Shown here: piece after piece, positions 11,349 through 22,639 of the stretch
Numbering within the stretch: the stretch's first letter is position 1
Layout: each line of letters opens with the position of its first letter
From: Valencia hispanica
Taxonomy: Eukaryota > Chordata > Actinopteri > Cyprinodontiformes > Valenciidae
DNA: 64,000 nucleotides
Direction: 5' to 3'
Assembly: GCA_963556495.2 (NCBI GenBank)
Contig: OY747702.1
Span: forward strand, 57,657,286 to 57,721,285
Translations under genes and position numbers: made by a program
The notes under the pieces: generated by a model
The model's input: the letters and a program-made list of their open reading frames with translations, nothing else
Database searches by the model: none
What the model was told of the DNA's origin: nothing

Positions 11349-11494
11349 ATTATTTAAGAATGTGATTTTCTGGAATTTTTTTTCACATTCTGTCTCTCAC
11401 AGTTGAAGTGTACCTATGATGAAAATTACAGACCACTCTCATCTTTTCAGGTGGGACAAGTTGGATGATTGGTGGCTGCCCCACTGTATATAGT

Positions 11495-11765
11495 GCTTTA
11501 TGTAGTCCAGAGGACTCCAAAGAACTGTACACTACAATCAGTCCTTACCTATTCAGACACACATTCACACACTGTTGGTGGTAAGCTGTCATGGCGCACA
11601 CTAACAGAGGCGAAGTTGCCATTCAATCGTCATCACCAGGCTGATTGAATGGCCAGTAACAGGTAAGGCAGGTGAAATGTAATCTACTGACCAAGGACAC
11701 AACAAAGAAAGAGGTTAACTAGCACCCAGCAATTACAAAACTAGCATCCCCCACCCACCCACCTT
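11495..11765 (-). repeat. SINE/LINE-tail-like relic (antisense)
   Basis: The segment 'agtgctttatg...ccaaagaactgtacactacaatcagtcc' followed by 'attcagacacacattcacacactgttggtggtaagctgtcatg' resembles the antisense tail region of fish retroposons ('...aaagcgctttacactaca... cattcacacactg-tgg'). Decayed; no promoter boxes seen. Confidence 0.35.
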
Positions 11766-12660
11766 AATTCCTGAGCTACTGTTGCCTCTGAATGTAGGAT
11801 TGTTATCTGTGGATATCTGTGGATTCTACTTCACAATTCTGGACTAATTTGTGTTCAACGTGTATTATGTCTGTCTGTCAAAGGGATGGGATGTTGTTCC
11901 TTCACATGAAGCCTGTATTGCTCTGTCTTATCTGATCTCGGTGCTCTATTTTCACTCATTAAACATTCCTCAGACACCTCGTTTCACCTCCTTCAACCTG
12001 CTGATGAGGTACAAACCAATCAAAGCAAAAGAGCCTTCTGTAGTTTCTTTGAATTTTTCTTCAACACAAGATGAAAACTATCCATCGGCATCCTTAGTTT
12101 GAGTGAAGCCATCCTTGATCCCACATGGTTGCTGCAGACTCAAAACCAAAACAGACTATGTGAGCCATTAAGGCACCATGATATTAAGCACCAAGCATAC
12201 AATACAATAGTGACTGGACAATGATTGTTTACAGCCATTACTGTTTCTGCCCTGCTGTTAGCTCATGTGGTCCATATAAAGCAATTAAAGTCCAAGGATG
12301 GATATCTTTTTATAATTTTTTTTATCCAGAAACAAAAGTGTTTGGAAGTTGTTTTCCTTCCTCTGGTCTTTCAGTGGCATAACAGATCAAGTAGTCGCAC
12401 GTCCAACTTTCCTGCCAGTCTCCTAATCCGTTTTCACACAAGAACGACACCGGAAAATCTGTAGACAATTTGGTCAAGACTTTTTCCACACTTGGTGTTC
12501 ACACATCCATTTCACAGTGGGAGATTCTGTGCTGGAGGAGAAATCTTACAGCGAGAGAGTGGCACCCAGGAGAACAAACACAGAGGACCCAGAACATGAT
12601 GCAAAGAGTGTGGCTGTGTGCCTTTAGGTTGGTGCATATGTGCTGATGTCATTAATAAAT
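11766..12660. other. no recognised feature
   Basis: Short ORFs at 11851-12102 and 12225-12464 have no recognisable domains. Nothing else identified. Confidence 0.4.
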
Positions 12661-12664
12661 TCAT

Positions 12665-12760
12665 TAGGCTGTATCCAGGCCCCATGATGGACTGTTGAAC
12701 TGTCCAGCGCGTCACCAGTCTCTCATCCAGTGCAAGCTGGGATTGTTTCCAGCATTATAT
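12665..12760 (+). repeat. 3' fragment of a V-SINE-like repeat
   Basis: 'gatggactgttgaactgtccagcgcgtcaccagtctctcatccagtgcaagctgggattgtttccagc' matches the typical 'gatggactggcgacctgtccagg... gctgggataggctccagc' end of a common fish SINE-type repeat. A short TA run follows (12759-12781). Confidence 0.45.
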
Positions 12761-12942
12761 ATATATATATAAATATAATATTTCTTTACATAAACCACAG
12801 ATATATGCATTTTTAATTTAAACTCTTCTCTGTGAACGATTTACCCGCTACACAGACATCAACAAGCTGATGCAGCATCCTGACAGAGCCAGTGGACCTT
12901 TGTGTCTTCTTTTCTGCTTTCTGACTCCCCACAGTACTTTTT

Positions 12943-12980
12943 GTGTGTGTGTGTGTGTGTGTGCATGTGTGTGTGTGTTG
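12943..12980. repeat. (TG)n microsatellite
   Basis: Imperfect GT/TG dinucleotide run with one 'gcatg' interruption. The opposed ORFs across it (12813-13010 and 12870-13115) are by-products of low complexity. Confidence 0.9.
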
Positions 12981-14865
12981 AAGAACTCCAGCTTGCAGAA
13001 AATGGGACAAAAGGCTACTTCATGGCTGATCAGTGCAATTAAAAGTCAAAATAAGCACACGGATGGATCCTGCAGCTTTCAGGCACCAGAAAAGGCAAAT
13101 CATATTACTACATAGTCGCTTATTCAACGTTGGCAAAGTTATGTCAAAAAGACTTTGAAATTAAGCCACAAAATGATGTCTCTTCAGCCCAGCTGGACTG
13201 AAGTGGACAGAAAAACCCAGCGAGTCAACAGAAGTTTTATATCTGGACCTGTGTAACAACTTCATTAATCTTAGGTATATAAATAGACATTAGTAAACTG
13301 ATACTTAGAAGAAACAACAGAAAGCTTTCATAAATCTTCTGATAGTGTGGCCCTCTTGTTGGAGTTTTAGATCTACATTAATGAAGGAAGGAAGTAGCAG
13401 ATGTTAACTGTTATTTCAGATTAAAATATTGAAAATCAATCATCAGAATTAACATTGGGCCTGTCAACCATGATTTCCAAGCCCTTAAAACTCACATTGC
13501 TATCTTATTTTAAGCGTTTATTGTGCCAAGATGGACTCACAAACAAACTGTCGCATCTACTTTCCCCTAAAGGAGGGTGAGAGCAATGCTGAAGGGCAAA
13601 GTATCCAGATGTGCTGTATCCCATCCATTCTCACACTTACTACATGCATCTTCATGTACTTCATAGAAAAACAATATCTGTAACCAGCTGTTAAAAACAC
13701 ATGACATCCAATCCTAAAGACATTAAAAATTTTGGTTAGATAGAGTTTGCATAAATGTGTCGGAGTAATGGTGGGTCAAGGTCAAAGAGCTCGGCTCTAA
13801 AGCATTAACTGGAACACACCTACAGTGTCACGCTTGATTGTTCTTATATATGATAGTGAAGCTGATTGTAAAATATGAGTTGAGTACAACATTTTCCTTC
13901 TAACATAAAACCCTTCCAAATCATATCTGTAATATAACATAAGAAAAGGAAGCCTGTCTTCCCTGCATTGTTATGATGACAGTCTGTGTCTGTTTCTGGC
14001 TACCAATGTTCATGTTATGCTTTATGTGTTCCTATAAGTATTTTTCTCTGTTTTTCGCCTTTTTATACTCTTTTTGCTTTGTCTTATCCTCTGACGACCT
14101 ACTACTGTCTCCAGCTTGTTCTTATTACCATGGAGCATAAAGCTGCTGTTTTGCGTACAGTATCTTTGAGATGCACATATTTATTAGTGAACCTCTGTTC
14201 CACGTTTCAGTGTTGTGTCTTTAGTCTTCCACAGAAATCAGTCAAACTTTTCACATTTCAGAAAATAACATGTCTCTGTGTCATCACTAAAACAATCTTT
14301 CAGGCACATTCTCCATACATTTACCTTGCAAGGATACCTACACTCCTTTAACTTGTTTCCATTTTGTGACATTGCCACTTTAATGTATTTCATTGGGATT
14401 TAATATTGTCTGTAATGGTCTGGGAGACACTAAGGAGGAAGAAAACCAGAAAGCTATGGGATATTAAGAATGAGGAAAATTTCTATGTTTGAGTAAACTG
14501 AAACAATACAAAGTCAAACATAATTTTTCAAACTTTTTTGCAAATAAAAATTGTACATGTCCGTTGTGCATGATGTATTTAGTCGCTCTGAGTCAATGCT
14601 TTGAAGAACCCCCTTTTGCTCTAATTGAAGTGGCAAGTCGTTTGCATCTTTCTCTTCTGAGGTTTAAGACATAATCATCAGAATTAGGTCTAATAAGAGA
14701 GGTTCTAACCGTAGAACCTGATCTGTTTTGATTCCGTTGAGCTCTCTGAGTTTTTAAAAGTATTAGCTTTATCTAAACTTCTTACTTGAATGTAAGACCT
14801 AATCCCAAACAAATTTTTTTACGAACTCGATTTTTAATATGATTAATATGTCCTTGGCCAATGAA
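12981..14865. other. no recognised feature
   Basis: Short ORFs such as 13986-14351 and 14489-14674 carry no recognisable domains. I see no RNA gene or named repeat. Confidence 0.4.
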
Positions 14866-14867
14866 TA

Positions 14868-15215
14868 TGTATCACAGGCTTTTAAGGTAGCCGTAATTAA
14901 ACTTTCACTGAAGCAACCTTCTCTTGATCAGGATGACTTTATAAATTACAGATTAATATCTTGTCTTCCTTTTTAATCTAAAATCCTTGAAAGAATAGTT
15001 GCTGACCAGGTGTGCGAGCATCTCAACAGGGCCTATTTGAAGAATTTCAGTCAGGTTTAAGAGCTTATCATAGCACTGAAACAGCACTGATGAAAATTAC
15101 GAATGACATTCTCATGGCCTCAGATAATGGACTGTGTCTGTTCTCTGTCTGTTAGATCTCAGTGCTGGTTCTGACACAGTCGGCCACAATATTTTGGAGC
15201 TCTGTTAAATGATCT
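14868..15215 (+). pseudogene. LINE reverse-transcriptase relic (CR1/L2-type)
   Basis: Conceptual translation in shifting frames gives 'FKVAVIKLSLKQPSLDQDDFINYRLIS', 'SKILERIVADQVCEHLN', 'FQSGLRAYHSTETALMKITNDI' and 'LDLSAGSDTVGHNIL'. These correspond to RT palm/fingers motifs (K-L-D--NYRPIS--P, FQSGFR--HSTETAL, LDLSAAFDTVDH). The catalytic Asp region has become SAGSDT, and stops and frameshifts are present. Both ends are truncated. Confidence 0.75.
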
Positions 15216-15905
15216 TTCCCTTAAATGTCAATAAAATACACATAATTCAGTAGTTTGGATGAGAAAATGTAAAAGTTTTTAAGGGATATTGATATATTTG
15301 CATGGGGTTCACACACCGGGTGTGTTGGAGATGTCTGCAGAGACTAAAACTGAAATTTTGAGAGAGTAAGCAATAAGAAAGAGCTTAAAGCTTAAAATCC
15401 TTTAAATAACATTTTATACAAAGTTTACTTTTTTTCCCCTAAAAGTGGTAGTTTTTCCATATATTTAGCCAGTGAAGCTGCCTGTGAACATTTAGTTATT
15501 TTCAGCACTGGCCTAAGGCAAGACGCACTAACGTGAATGGGAGCTGCCCAGTAAAGTTACTATGGAACAGGTGGAGGTTAATTATCCCGCACTGGGGAAG
15601 CAGTGTAGAAGCAGCTTTAAGTGGATTGTGGTCAGTCTGCTCTCTTTAACTTATTTAATGCTAACTAAATCTACTCTTCCTCTATAACGAGAAGGGACAG
15701 ATTTGGAGTGGTACATCTTTATGGGACAATATAAAACCGTGTATGCTGCGGTTGCATTTGGATTTTTGTTCAGCTGAACAAAATGCTATGTGGTGCTTAA
15801 AGTATTTATTCAAAGATAATCTTGTGTAAAACATGTTTATTTTTAAATATGTGTGGATTAATTTGACAAATTTAGGAATATACAATGAATATGCAAATCA
15901 TACCC
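15216..15905. other. no recognised feature
   Basis: AT-rich. Nothing assigned. Confidence 0.4.
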
Positions 15906-15907
15906 AA

Positions 15908-16026
15908 TGATTTCCTGGATTTTCTTCAAGTTTTACATTCTGTCTCACAGTTAAAGTGTACCTGTGATAAAAATTACAGATGTCTCAGACAATTTGCACA
16001 ATTGGTGGCTGCCAAATGCCCCACTA
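15908..16026. mobile_element. solitary Tc1 right terminal repeat
   Basis: 'gatttcctggattttcttcaagttttacattctgtctcacagttaaagtgtacctgtgataaaaattacagatgtctcagacaatttgcacaattggtggctgccaaatgccccacta' corresponds closely to the right end of the Tc1 element at 11357-11486. No transposase or left end is found nearby, so it is a fragment or deletion product. Confidence 0.75.
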
Positions 16027-16775
16027 TATGTATATGTATATATGTTAAAACAGTTTAAAACAGGATACCAAACTGGTTCACATGAGTAAAATGTGTGAAA
16101 GAACATGTCTATGCAATTTTTTATTTTGTTTATTTTGCTCAACCTTTGCTGTAAATATAATAAGTTGATGTTTGTTGTTAAAAAAGTTGTAGTTTTTTCC
16201 CTGCATGCATCCAGTGAATGTTGGAATGAGAGCTGGTACAAAATAAGCAAAGTTTTACCATAAGTTCAAATAACATATGTCAAGGTGATTGTGAAATAAA
16301 AAAGTTTCAAAGCCTTTGGAGTTTCCATTAGAAGTTTCATTTTGTAAAGCCTTGAATGTCGATGTCTTCTGTTTCCGTGCATAGGAGAATGATGCCAACT
16401 ATAACTTTTTTATTGCTCGTACAAGGTTGTTGTGACAACAATATGTCTGTGCTTATTGTGAGGAAAATATATGAAATTGGCCTGTCAAAAGCAGCGAGGC
16501 AGAATGAAGGCTGTTTGTTTCAAAGAGGAGGCTGTCTTACAACCAATTTGTAGCTCTGACTATTGGAACATGGCCAGGGTTGGTTTTGCAAAAATATTTT
16601 TTACCGCATTCCTCTTTTAAAAGATCATTATGTGCTGGAGTGAATGTTACAATTAAATTAATAACTGAGTTGGGGTGGTGGGTTGTGGCTGGTGCCAATC
16701 TCTGGTCGATCACATGGCAACACAGAGGCGTACAGAGCAAACAACTTACGCAGTTACCCATGGTTACCCACCATG
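16027..16775. other. no recognised feature
   Basis: A short TATATGTA run around 16025-16045. ORFs at 16356-16553, 16537-16836 and 16580-16780 overlap and show no domain. Confidence 0.35.
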
Positions 16776-16779
16776 CATA

Positions 16780-16920
16780 GTTTTTGGACTGTGGAAGAAG
16801 GTTGGAGTACCAAGTGAGAACCCCCCACACCCTCACAGAGAGAACATAGAAACTCCATTTAGACCGCAGGAGATTTCAACCTGGGACCTTTTTTGCTGTG
16901 AGGCAACAGTGAGTTGTAAA
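16780..16920 (-). repeat. V-SINE-like fragment (antisense)
   Basis: 'ggactgtggaagaaggttggagtacc', 'agagagaacatagaaactcca' and 'gcaggagatttcaacctgggacctttttgctgtgaggcaacagtg' are the antisense of a tRNA-derived SINE: the last block is the antisense of the box B region and tRNA-like head. Sense relatives are at 27060-27345 and 59190-59278. Confidence 0.7.
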
Positions 16921-17221
16921 TAAAAACTCAAAACTGTGATGTCTATATGGCTTATTTTGTTGATAAATCTGCCAGGCAAATTGCATATTTCACCTTTAGC
17001 CTGATGGATTCAGTGGCTGGGAGCTGGGTGCATGGGTGTGTTTGTGTCTCCTTACCTCTTCGCAGGGTGTGAATGGCAGGAGCTGCACCAGGTGTTTCTA
17101 ATCAGCTTCATCAGCACTGCTGCTTAAAAGAGGAACGGCTCCCTGAGGCTGATGCCAGATGGCTCTCGCTCCTAGCGTGGTAACAAGGCTGAACTTTTGT
17201 GATCTGTTTCCAAGTCTAACT

Positions 17222-18075
17222 GTGCGTTTACACCGAATGCATTTGAAGGGTCAAGGGCATCAGGTTTACATGTAAAGTCAATGCAGAAGCGCCCTAATGC
17301 GCGTCAGTTTCTGCGTTGCGTCACGCGCATATTTGCATGGCGAAAACGCATTTCTGCTTCATTCACGCATCAAATCCATGCAAATGAAGCGTTTGACGTA
17401 CATCAGAAAATACGTGCTTTATTTTACGTGGTGCATTTTGTGCATTCGTGCATCTCGTGCGATTTTGCGTCTGCCGCTGAAGTTGAAGATCTGAACTTCG
17501 GAGTCAATTTGCGCCGCGTCAACAAATCAGGAGCCTGGTGACGTGGAGTCACTTGATGCTGTGACCCAGTTCACGGGGTCAGGTCCGGCAAAATACATTC
17601 ATAAAATACTGATAACAGCCATGGCTAATCACCCCGAGCTATACGACACCAGCTGCTTTCTCTACAGAGGCAGGAATAAAAAGGACCTCGCTTGGAGGAA
17701 TATAAGTGAGGAGATAGGGAAACCTGGTAAGTTCATTTCACTTTCACTCTTCTGAAAGTGAAACTTACCTTCCTTCTCCTCAATGTAGGTTCAGTTGCTG
17801 GATTATTTCATCCACGTACTCAATGGGGGCGTTACTTGAGCTTCATCACAAGTCTCCAGTGCCCCAGTAAAATTATAGCGCTGCTCTCACTGGAAACGGC
17901 ATTCATGAGCGCATCTCCGTGTCTGCTTTTAGTCATCATTCAAGCCTGTCACTTACCAGCCAATAAAAAACAAAAACAAAGAAACGGGCCACAATAGCCA
18001 ATCAGGAAATAGCGCCTCTGTTGCTGGGTAAGATTGAACGCAACAACCAATGAAAATCGTTCACATGATTGTTCC
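17222..18075 (+). mobile_element. PIF/Harbinger-like element relic
   Basis: Begins 'tgtgcgtttacaccgaatgcatttgaagg' and continues with CG-rich 'gcgcgtcagtttctgcgttgcgtcacgcgcat' sequence typical of fish Harbinger-family ends, followed by a MADF-type exon (17621-17726). No DDE transposase exon is recognised. The right boundary is uncertain. Confidence 0.5.
17621..17726 (+). pseudogene. MADF/Myb-like exon of a Harbinger second protein
   Basis: Translates as MANHPELYDTSCFLYRGRNK and on to '...KDLAWRNISEEIGKPG', matching the first helix and core of MADF DNA-binding domains (HPELYD, N-K--AW--I). The reading frame meets CCTG|GTAAGTT, a good 5' splice donor, at 17726/17727. In PIF/Harbinger elements the accessory Myb/MADF protein brings the transposase to the nucleus and to the ends. 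No second exon is identified, and whether this is transcribed is unknown. An alternative is a host MADF gene exon; the transposon-like flanks make that less likely. Confidence 0.5.
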
Positions 18076-18555
18076 GAGCGTTTTGGTACACACAGACACA
18101 GTGGAAACCACTGAAGCTCGTCACATCACTTTGAGCACAGAGTCAGTCGTCCCCTGTTTTAATGTTACAACAAATTCACAACTTGTTTGACAGAAAAAAT
18201 GACAAGTTGATTGCTGTTAGAGAATGTTGCCCACATAATCAGCATCTGTTGTTCAATGCTTAGCATCACTGTGGCATAAATTTAGCAACAGTTTACCAGC
18301 TTGTGCTCTCTCCCTCACACACACAGATTCACACTATGCGTAGGCTGCATGCACACATGCGGACGATTAATAATGATTTATACGTTTACTGCGAGAGAGA
18401 GCTCTGTAAAAGTAGCTTATACTGTTTGTGAAGCTGTCCTACTGTAAAACTAAACATAACCTTCTGATAAACTATTCAGAGATGGACGTCAGAAAATTCT
18501 TCCTGAACAGAAGCAGAGGGAGAGGAACAGTGAGGAGAGATGAGGTGTCATGTTA
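18076..18555. other. no recognised feature
   Basis: Nothing assigned. It may include the right end of the Harbinger-like element. Confidence 0.35.
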
Positions 18556-18559
18556 AGTG

Positions 18560-19250
18560 TTTGAAAAGACCCAAATGCAGCGAATAATGAAATTAAAATT
18601 TATTAAACAACAGAACAACAAACTTACACAAACTCAGGAGGATGAGGAAAAATGCAGCGACGGGTTAACAGGAACAGGACAGGGATGTTTGACAACGAAC
18701 CAGTGAGTAGTGACTGTCAGAGGAAGGCTTCAGTATACTGAGGAGGTGTGTAAGTGGCAGGGAGAAGGCTAAAGGCTAATTAGGAGAAGCAGTTGCAGGT
18801 GAGAGGGAGAGAGCAGGTGGAAACATCAGTAGCTGGGAGGGAAGGCAGAATGGCTAGAGAAGCAAAGGAAGGCCAAGAGCAAAACATAAGGATTAGACAG
18901 AGGAATATACTAAAGAGGAATAAGGACCAACTAGGAACCTAAGAGAAACTGGAGAGCATTAGAGCGAAGAAAACAGAACTAAGGAAATAAACCTACAAGG
19001 AAGGATTCTTTAAAGAGGGACTAGAAAAAGGAGTTAAATATTAAACAGAACTAACTGGGACTAAGTATCAATAGGAACCTAAGAAAATAAATAAGGGATG
19101 AACACAGACATGAAAAAACCAAACATAAGAGCACCTGAGGGCGCAAAAACATAGTGGAAGGAAAAAACACAAGTGACAACAAAAACACCAAGTAGTAACT
19201 AAAGGAATAAGGTGAACTGAATAAGGAAATGAAATAACTAAAACCTCACA
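18560..19250 (-). repeat. purine-rich dispersed repeat (antisense)
   Basis: Long A/G-rich stretch with 'gcagttgcaggtgagaggga', 'gctaattaggagaagc' and repeated 'aggaa'/'ggaacc' motifs. It resembles 39640-39920 and, more weakly, 3385-3790. No RT or gag motif is visible. The minus-strand ORF 19292-19068 shows no domain. Confidence 0.35.
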
Positions 19251-19381
19251 TGATAACATGAGGAGGATGAGGGAGGTATGATAATTGTCCACATTAACGG
19301 TAACATTAACATTTATCCTGGTAACAGCCAGTGCTGTGATTTGATCAATGGATTAATGGCCAATTTAAATAAGTTTGCTGC

Positions 19382-19462
19382 ATTTGCAAATGTAGCCTAT
19401 AATAATCTACACAGAGTCAGAGTAGGCTACTCTGTAGATTATTACAGGCTACATTTGCAAAT
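19382..19462. repeat. 30-bp near-perfect hairpin
   Basis: 19382-19411 (starting ATTTGCAAATGTAGCC) is complementary to 19433-19462 with one mismatch, around a 21-nt spacer. The strand would fold into a long stem. It may be the core of a small foldback MITE. No miRNA-like identity is recognised. Confidence 0.75.
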
Positions 19463-20230
19463 TATCACCAAAAGTCAGTATGAATGCTTTAGTAGGCTAT
19501 TTACGCTACAAAGAACTGCAGTATTGCCAGGGTGACTAGGACCCTGGCCTGGGAGGTAAATATATCAATTTTGGAATCAGTTTCTTACAGAATGCTTTTT
19601 GGTCAGGTGACTTTTTTGTTACAAGGAAGGGTGGAATAACTCTGTAAACAGAGCAGCTGTCGTTCTTATAATCACATGTGAAAACAATAAAAAATGCAGA
19701 TAGGAGACTCTGAGCTATGTACATATTTGTACAGCAATAAACAGTAATATTTTCATGTTGCTTCAGACGAAGTGCAGTCAAGTGATTGACCACTTGGCAA
19801 AAATGAAAACAAGACGTTACAGTTTACTTCCCAAAAAATGATTCACTGAAGAGACACACAACAGTTGTTCATTTATTCTTCTACTATGGAAATAAAAGAA
19901 GCCAGAGATGTAGGGGGGCTTTGTTTTATTTAAGTTTTTTACTTTTGTGATTGTTTAATTTGCAGATATTTACTTAAATAGATATTTCAAAAAGATTAAT
20001 TGCTCTTTGTTTTTGCTTTTATCAGTAATGGTTTAGAAGTCTAGAGTAAAGTGCACAAGTAGGCCAAATGCATTATTGTAGTACATTTCAGGTGGTTAAT
20101 CAAAGATCTAGACAACAACATAGTGTGATATGACTGAATAGTTTAAAGATGTTTTTGAAGATGAAAGATTTTGAAGATTAAAGATAGTTTTTTATGATAA
20201 GTGCTGAATGTTTTTTTTTTCTCTCATCAA
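19463..20230. other. no recognised feature
   Basis: Nothing assigned; the ORF at 19793-19536 on the minus strand has no recognisable domain. Confidence 0.4.
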
Positions 20231-20234
20231 TTCT

Positions 20235-20535
20235 TTGTGTGTGTACAGTATTAGTTCTAGTGATGCCCCTGGTACTCAAACCCTCGTTGCAGTCCTCCGT
20301 ACTCATGCCTCTTCTTGGTTACTCTGGTCAGCCACTCAGGAATCACCAAACATACTCACCTTTGAAACCGCTCTCGCTGATCTCCTGCCTGTCCACCCTC
20401 CAACATCATACCATCTGTGCAGAAAGGAGACATCGGCTCATTCACCACGCCAACCAATCTGCCACATCCCCCAGATTCCTCCATTGTCGCTATTTCACCT
20501 GATAATTTCCTTTTCAATAAACATTTTAAAAACTG
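20235..20535 (+). other. unrecognised C-rich, possibly retroelement-derived segment
   Basis: Base composition differs from its AT-rich surroundings, and two frames stay open over about 300 bp (20194-20502 and 20208-20555). It ends near 'aataaacattttaaaaactga', which looks like a polyadenylation region. I do not recognise a domain. It could be a retroelement gag/UTR fragment or a processed sequence. Confidence 0.3.
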
Positions 20536-21810
20536 ATCAGTTGGCCGTTGTGTAGCGCAGTGGTTAGGGGAATATAGTATATAGAATATAGTGTTTTAGC
20601 CATGCAGAGCGAAATTCACAAAATACAGAAAATATTTAGCACTTTAGTTGTGAAAGAAGCGTCTTTCTTGTTGTGTATCATAGCAGCAACATCTTCTTTT
20701 TCCAGGACATGTCCACTTTTTCGGTGGTGTCCGGGGCGTCCTCCCCAAGTGCTGCTCATTTCATCCCGGTTAAAAAAGGGAGCTATTATGGTTACAGGTT
20801 TGTTTTCTAAAACAGAATAATAATTATTTATATTTAAATTTCTGTAATGGTTGACTTGTAAAAGCTGATCTGAATTTTATTTATTTTTTCTTTTTAACCA
20901 CATAGAGCAGGAACACTTTAATTATGTTAAAATCAAAAGTATTCTTTAAGTAAACCAAATATGATTGATGTGTTTAAGGATTGGACCAAGTTTCCACTTA
21001 CATCAGGGCATATACATCATTACAAGTCAAACCCAGATGAAGCACATTTCTAATTTACATATTGCATGACAGGTTGCGGTGTTTCATCTTCATCAGGTTT
21101 CCCTTTACACAATGTCACATTTTGCTGACAAATTTTACGTAAAGCTTATGATTTACCAGAACAGTTTGTTAAACAAAAGCTTATCTTTTAAAGGCCGTAT
21201 CTAACCACTATGCTCCTGTTTCAGATTTCTATGCATTTTTGACTAAATAATAAGGTTTTGTTACAAGGTAAACAGAGCACGAATTTTGAAAAGCATAAAT
21301 ATGAAAGCCGAACACCCACCTAAGGTTCCCAAAACAAGATAGGAGTGAGGAGACTAACTAGAGGGAATTAAGAGGATGTTAATGCTATGTACTGGGGACA
21401 TTAAGTTATATGAACCACAAAACCAGGAAGATTGAGCTGACTGAGCAGCCCAATGCACAGCTGACTCCTGGTGAGGCAGATTGGTACAGTATGGGGTGTC
21501 ATTTGAGATGAGCATTTTGCAGGTGCTTAGCAGCTAAATTACGTTTCTGTAGTGTCTCTGTGCTCATTTATAAAAACCCCACTAAAACTATACTTAGGCT
21601 CACCAAAACAATTGCTTATGCAAAGAAATATCTATAAAATGCACGCAATTTTCACTTTGTGAATCACACTCTCAATAAAAATGTGCTCAAGTTATTTTGG
21701 ATCATTTACCGCCTCCTACACACCCACTTTCTGCCATAAATGGTCGATGAAAAGTGCTTAGTGAATATGCTGCATAGACTTAAGCCTGCTGATATGGTGC
21801 GTTTCACAGG
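20536..21810. other. no recognised feature
   Basis: Nothing assigned. 'ttgtgtagcgcagtggttagggg' near 20546 resembles a tRNA/SINE box A but lacks a following box B. Confidence 0.35.
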
Positions 21811-21815
21811 TAACC

Positions 21816-21923
21816 ATGGCAACTGAGAGGTGGAGAAAGCACAATTCCACTGAGACTGAAATCAAGGTGTTTATGGGTGATGTGGAGGCACAGAAAAACA
21901 CTTTATTTCAATCAATCATTTAA
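21816..21923 (+). pseudogene. truncated Myb/SANT-like (Harbinger accessory-type) ORF
   Basis: ATG at 21816 opens MATERWRKHNSTETEIKVFM followed by GDVEAQKNTLF, then a stop at 21923. The pattern (R-K-N-T--E---L---V---K--LF) resembles the first helix of Myb/SANT-like proteins of Harbinger elements and related host genes. Homology stops at about residue 30, where another repeat's AT-rich tail (from about 21905) cuts in. Short and speculative. Confidence 0.4.
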
Positions 21924-22084
21924 TGTTTATCTATATAGAGCTGTACAGCCAAAAGGCGACCAAAGTGTGCCACAATAAAAGACAAAAAATTTGTTAGCAA
22001 TAAGAACATGTGTAACAAGGCAACAAGAGTAAAGAGGTTAAAATGAAAAATATAAGCAGCAGCACAAGCCATAAAACAAATGAG

Positions 22085-22140
22085 AACAACAAAGGTCTTG
22101 TTGTTGAAAGTGTGCTATAAAAATAAAGTTGCCTTGCCTT
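22085..22140 (+). mobile_element. isolated LINE 3' tail
   Basis: 'ggtcttgttgttgaaagtgtgctataaaaataaagttgccttgcctt' matches the LINE 3' ends at 23935-23985 and 37075-37121. Only the tail remains. Confidence 0.65.
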
Positions 22141-22419
22141 TCTGTTCATTCTGAAACAGCATAAGTCCTAAACTGTAAAATTGTCATCTACATCCCCCTA
22201 ATCTAAAAAAACATGACTTTACAAAGCAAACATGAAGAGAGCTACTGGATAATGTCTTGCTACAGTTTCTAGTGGATCACCTTTGGCCCTAATACTGCCG
22301 TCCCAACATAACTGTAACTTGAGAAACATAAATATTTATTAATGTTGATTACAGAGAAAGTAAGCCATAGTAACAAAAAATGTACTTTAAAGTTCTATGA
22401 CAAAAACAACAACTCTAGG

Positions 22420-22630
22420 AGAGAAACTGAAGGGCAGGTACTTCAAGCATGTGCAGATCAATTGGCAGCTGTTTTCACACACCTCTTCAGTCTGTCACTC
22501 CACTAGGCATTTCCCCATGTGTCGCAAAACAACAACAACCATAGTGCCTATTTCTAAGCAGAGCAGCACAAATTGCCCAAATGACAGCTGCCCAATTGTA
22601 CTCACTCCACCATTAGCAAGACAATTTAAG
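22420..22630 (+). pseudogene. LINE reverse-transcriptase fragment
   Basis: Translates as 'HVQINWQLFSHTSSVCHSTRHFPMC-KTTTTIVPISKQSSTNCPNDSCPIVLTPPLARQF'. This fits the RT N-terminal block (VF-D-FN-SL----VP-C-K--TIVPVPK------NDYRPVALTP---K-FE) of fish CR1/Rex1-type LINEs. YRP has changed to SCP and the flanking RT motifs are missing. It sits 10-20 bp upstream of a LINE 3' fragment and may belong to the same insertion after internal deletion. Confidence 0.55.
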
Positions 22631-22639
22631 ACTGGTCCA

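Larger units (their letters stand above)
8129..11486 (+). mobile_element. Tc1-like DNA transposon interrupted by three insertions
   Basis: The left end is AAGTGGGG at 8129, preceded by TA (8127-8128); the right end is CCCCACTG at 11479-11486, followed by TA (11487-11488). This matches Tc1 elements with TA target duplications. Left-end text 'cagtcaccgattgtgcaagttgtcg-actt' pairs with the right-end '...acaagttggatgattggtggctg'. Removing the inserts at 8777-9236, about 9278-10058 and 10540-11196 leaves roughly 1.46 kb, close to the usual 1.5-1.6 kb for this type. Transposase pieces lie at 8472-8765, 10059-10530 and 11206-11340 in collinear order. Confidence 0.88.

Noticed and set aside
12813..13115. 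Two opposed ORFs across a GT microsatellite
   Set aside because: Low-complexity by-products, no domain.
20546..20575. tRNA gene or SINE start
   Set aside because: Box A-like sequence only; no box B or cloverleaf follows.
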